Part shown: positions 60,432 to 64,000 of the stretch, piece after piece
Numbering within the stretch: the first letter of the stretch is position 1
How the letters are laid out: each line of letters opens with the position of its first letter
Origin: Lateolabrax maculatus
Taxonomy: Eukaryota; Chordata; Actinopteri; Acropomatiformes; Lateolabracidae
Length of the DNA stretch: 64,000 bases
NCBI GenBank assembly: GCA_031216445.1
Contig: CM062218.1
Span: 11,610,501-11,674,500, forward strand
Direction: 5' to 3'
Program-made: the position numbers and the translations under genes
The notes under the pieces: model-generated
Databases searched by the model: none
The model's input: only the letters and a program-made list of their open reading frames with translations
What the model was told of the DNA's origin: nothing

Positions 60432-61043
60432 AATCTCAAGTTACATGAGCTTGACGAATGCAAGGCTTGAGGGAAACTATTGCACAACACACAGCCTTCA
60501 GCATAGATTAATGTATTGTATATACTGCAGACCTATCTCCATTAGGACAGACGTTCAGCAGTTATCCGCCTATTTGTACTAGTTTTATGAACAATTGAAT
60601 CTATGCATGATGTCCAACTCTGAGACTACAGGCAACAGTAATCAGGCTACCATCACAGTCCATACCAACCCAAAGGACATGCAGCCTATCAAGAAGCATG
60701 TGTTTGTGCAGATAACAAGGCAGTTACTTTTTCACTGTTTACTTAAAACTATACACAAATGTCAAGAGTATATGACCTTATGGTGACTGATTAACCAGAA
60801 CACTGGTTTGTAACAATGCTGTAGATATGTTGTGAACATTTAAAGAACAAGTAGATAAAACAATTCAAGTTGGGGTACAAGAAAACATGTATGTAGCAGC
60901 TAAACAAAAAACTTTTAAATGACAACCAAAAACCTTTAATGTCTTCAGTTGTCTTTGTGTACTTTTAATGCTTATGTTTCATGTTTTTGTTTGCACTTTC
61001 ATGCTGCACAAAATAATTCCCTCTTGTGAGGCGACAAAGATGT
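60432..61043. other. Non-coding stretch, nothing recognised
   Basis: A/T-rich sequence with short chance frames only. Confidence 0.5.
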
Positions 61044-61188
61044 ATGGAAGCCCATTTGCGCCACTGTAAAGAAAAAATAACGATCCTGTAAGTCATAATT
61101 ATGAGATAGCTATCAGATAATAATGAGATATTATGAGATGATTATGAGATCAGTATCGTTATTTTTGTTCTTCACAATGGGCTTCCAT
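61044..61188. mobile_element. MITE, family E, with perfect terminal inverted repeats
   Basis: Ends are atggaagcccatt and aatgggcttccat, a perfect 13 bp inverted repeat. Sub-terminal agaaaaaataacgat/atcgttatttttgttct extends it. The centre has repeated tatgaga/ataatgag words. 145 bp, no coding capacity. Confidence 0.75.
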
Positions 61189-61350
61189 GGAGATCTGAAC
61201 TGAACAGTGTAAAAACATAAACAGGATTAAAATAAAAGCTCAGTTTATAAATAAAAGAATTTAAAAAAAAAAAAAACGCGTATCGAAAGGAGGAGATTTA
61301 ACAACAGTGAGTCAGCAGCTCCGCTATAAATAAAATATAAATATATGAAT

Positions 61351-61699
61351 AACGCCGCCGCCGGCTCACGGTGACACACCTGTGCGACCGCATCACGGCT
61401 CAAATCAGTCAAATCAATGCGCCGACCCGCCGGTAACGCTGTCAACGTGAGCCCGGTGTCACCGATCAGACACGCGGCGAACAAGACACCACGACGCGCT
61501 AAAACCGGTTGTTAAGTGATCCGTTAACCCCCCCCCCCCGGTCAGTGGGCGGCGCCGACCCTCCTCCTCCGGCGGTGAGGAGGAGCCGCCGGCAGCTGCA
61601 GATGTTTTTCAGTCGCTGGAAGAGAGACAAAGTTTGGCTGCACGAGTCCCGGAGCCGGCGCGTGTTTTCCTCTGGTCGCTCCTGCTGGAAAAAGAGAGG
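61351..61699 (+). promoter_or_regulatory. CpG-rich promoter-like block with possible first exon of a rightward gene
   Basis: A sharp rise in GC and CpG (cgccgccgccgg, cgcgtgttttcc) within A/T-rich DNA. It ends at a good 5' splice site (GAGAG|GTAACT, donor at 61700). An open frame reaches the donor and would encode MFFSRWKRDKVWLHESRSRR onward from the ATG near 61601, but I do not recognise it. It may equally be a 5'UTR exon. By synteny with human 8q21 the next gene could be zc2hc1a, il7 or pkia; nothing here confirms any of them. Confidence 0.4.
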
Positions 61700-61878
61700 T
61701 AACTAGTTTCTCGTGTATATTGTTCGTTTATTTGTTTTTATTCATTTTTTTTTTTTTTTTTTCTGGGTACACGCACCGTCTCCCGCCCGGAGCTGTCGGG
61801 TAACGTGGGGCCACCGTTAGCACGGCGACGTTACATCCACGAGCATCTCCGTGTCGGTGGCTCGGCTAGCTCCGTTAG

Positions 61879-61879
<1 letters not shown>

Positions 61880-61920
<41 letters not shown>

Positions 61921-61925
61921 ACACG
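61880..61925. repeat. (CA)n microsatellite
   Basis: About 22 units with one interruption near the right end. Confidence 0.95.
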
Positions 61926-62199
61926 ATGGACGCCAGTGGTATCGATACACAGATTGATTGGCACCATTTTTCCACACGCGGGCGTTTTAGCGTTGAACCA
62001 GGCTGAGACACCGTGGGACCGCGAAGTAGTGCGTGTCCACGTTTCACGTCCCCGTCCTGTCCCGTCCCCGTCCTGTCCTGTCCTGTCCGCTCTCTGGTCG
62101 CTGCGTGTTTACTTTTTAAACTGGGAGCTCGGGTCCGATTTGTGAGATGAAGCTGCTTCTTTGTGTGTGCAGTAAGCCGTGGCGTTGACTGCAACGTTT

Positions 62200-64000
62200 A
62201 ATAACTTGGGGTAGTTTCCTGAAGTAGTCCATCTGTTTTGTTTTTTTTTGTTTTTTTTGTTTGTGCTTATGGACGCAGGGGTTTGTTAACAGCAAATGTA
62301 CCTAATGTGGAGAATATGATCATTTCCTCCACGGATGTCTTTTGAGCCCGTGAACGGAGACACTTCACTGCAGCAGCCATATTTGCTTAAGCAGACAGAC
62401 CAGATGCTCGCGTAATTTCATTGGTGAAGTAATGTGACACATGGCGCCTGTCCTTCACAGATCCATTACTACTGTGTATTTAAAAGTCGCGGGCAAGAAG
62501 TTAATCATTTGCTTTCAATCATGACTGATGTGGAATAGAAACAAATATGAGTTTTTAGTGGTGCGGTTGACCACACTTAAATAAATGAAAAGATGTGGGA
62601 GTTTGGTGCAGTCAGTGCTCTTTAAACTTTGCAGTCCCAGCTCATATCTTTGCAGGTATACCCTGTAGTGTACACCTCGCACACATGTCCGCATATGTCT
62701 ATGACTTTTCCATTGTTTACAGAAGGTGTTAGAGGGAAAGATTTGTGTTTTGTAAATGGTAAACATTGTAAATTGTATTTACCAGAGATCAACATTTCAA
62801 ACAAGAGAGAGGCTAAGAGATGCAAAACAGACAGAGTAAACGACATGGCACTCGGTGGGAGAGAAGCAAACATTCAGACTACACATAAGGTGCAAACAGA
62901 ACAAGATACAGAATGGGCACAAAACAAGTGTGGAGTTTAAGTAGTGCAGTTTGTGTGTATTTTACACACAAGCACATACCTGCAGGTGTGGAAGACCACA
63001 CGTTGCTAACATTTCATTGGCTCTTAGCCAGGTGTAAATTAAATCTGTGCAGTTTGGCCCCATTATTAAGAAAAAAGATTATAAGCAACCCCAGCAAAGA
63101 ACTACAGATTACCCAATCATTGGCTAAAGAAAAAATAAGTACTGACCTGTGGCATCTCCAGGAGCTCTTACAGGCTTACAGAAGCTCTCATAAGATTACG
63201 GGAACAATATTTTTGATTTAAAATGGCTTACTATGATTAGAAAATGGTAAAAATAGTTGCTATGACAACAGTGCCCTGATGATTGGCTGTAATGAACATA
63301 TTTAGTATCGCATTTGTAGTGTGTACAATAACCGTTCTTGTCATGTTAATTTCTCTAGTCTCAGTATGGGAAAACAAAAATGTCTGTCTTCTTCATAAAA
63401 ACAAGTTCATACAAGACTTATTTACCTTATTCGTACAACTGCCTCTTCTAAGACAAGTTTAGTAAGTTATGGTTAGAGGCTCCGCTTACAGGGAAATGTT
63501 GCATTGTGAATGCCACTCTTCATGAACTGAACCATCGGGGTACAGAGCCGGAGACACTTGGTTTTGACATCTTGAACACTTTTAATATCACAAGTGATCA
63601 AATGTATTAAGTAGAAGACACAATTATGCAGCCAACAGTCTTAATAATGTTTGTATTATTTCCATTTGGTCTCTCTGGTTGTGAAACAGGTGTTCTGTCA
63701 AACAGCAGGTTAGTTAGGTTGGTTTGTTGTAGTTTTCTGTAGCAGACTTGTCCTGTACTTATTACTTACTGTAGATGCAATGTACCTCATAAAAGTATTA
63801 AGGCATTAATTTAATCAATTTTGAAGATTGTTGGTGAAGCAAAACCACCTGCAACCAGTGTTGTACAGAGTCTTGCTTCCTGGCCAGTAATTTATTAACG
63901 GAATTCATTTTTAAACCAAAGAAACTAATGAATGTTTTATTTATTTGTCAAAAAAAGAGACTGACCTGAAAGTATTTATTCATTAGTGTCCATCAGGCTA
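62200..64000. other. Right end of window, nothing recognised
   Basis: A/T-rich sequence, probably intron or intergenic to the right of the candidate first exon. Open frames (up to 103 codons at 62629-62940) have no recognisable content and no good splice context. Confidence 0.5.

Noticed and set aside
1..64000. tRNA genes, rRNA, CRISPR arrays, phage or bacterial mobile systems
   Set aside because: No tRNA B-box with a cloverleaf, no regularly spaced identical repeats with unique spacers, and the window is clearly vertebrate nuclear DNA.

Overview
The window reads as ray-finned fish (teleost) genomic DNA. Introns are short, CA/GT microsatellites are very dense, several fish-type MITE families and a decayed Tc1-like element are present, and three genes have clear vertebrate homologues. 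I recognise the 3' end of zbtb10 (+, 1096-2507), a complete hey1 (+, 44307-46308, five exons, 334 aa predicted) and a complete stmn2 (-, 58965-50980, five exons, 179 aa predicted). hey1 and stmn2 are convergent, as in the human 8q21 block STMN2-HEY1-MRPS28-TPD52-ZBTB10. I found no mrps28 or tpd52 exons between zbtb10 and hey1, where the human block has them.

Layout. 1-5320 holds an intron, the last two coding exons and a long 3'UTR of zbtb10. 5320-7220 holds a ~550 bp tandem duplication with a 69 bp piece of the zbtb10 3'UTR copied into its junction, followed by two divergently oriented CTCF-like motifs. 7.2-42 kb is a gene-poor desert with dense microsatellites (worst at 8-14 kb and 27-31.7 kb), MITE copies and a dead Tc1-like element at 22.3-23.0 kb. 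It also contains one unrecognised but splice-phase-consistent three-exon reading frame at 30117-34108. 42.6-44.3 kb is GC-rich hey1 upstream sequence with two RBPJ-type (Notch) sites. 44.3-47.4 kb is hey1. 49.2-59.0 kb is stmn2, with an RE1/NRSE-like silencer motif at 60080-60100. 61.35-61.70 kb is a CpG-rich promoter-like block with a possible first exon of a further + strand gene running off the window.

Function. hey1 encodes a bHLH-Orange repressor directly activated by Notch. stmn2 encodes a neuronal, palmitoylated, tubulin-binding growth-cone protein. zbtb10 encodes a zinc-finger transcription factor. They share a conserved neighbourhood, not a pathway. The regulatory motifs (RBPJ at hey1, RE1 at stmn2, CTCF-like pair between zbtb10 and the desert) fit each gene's known regulation, but they are motif reads only. 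Coding calls rest on recalled human homologues plus intact splice sites and phases. No database search was run.
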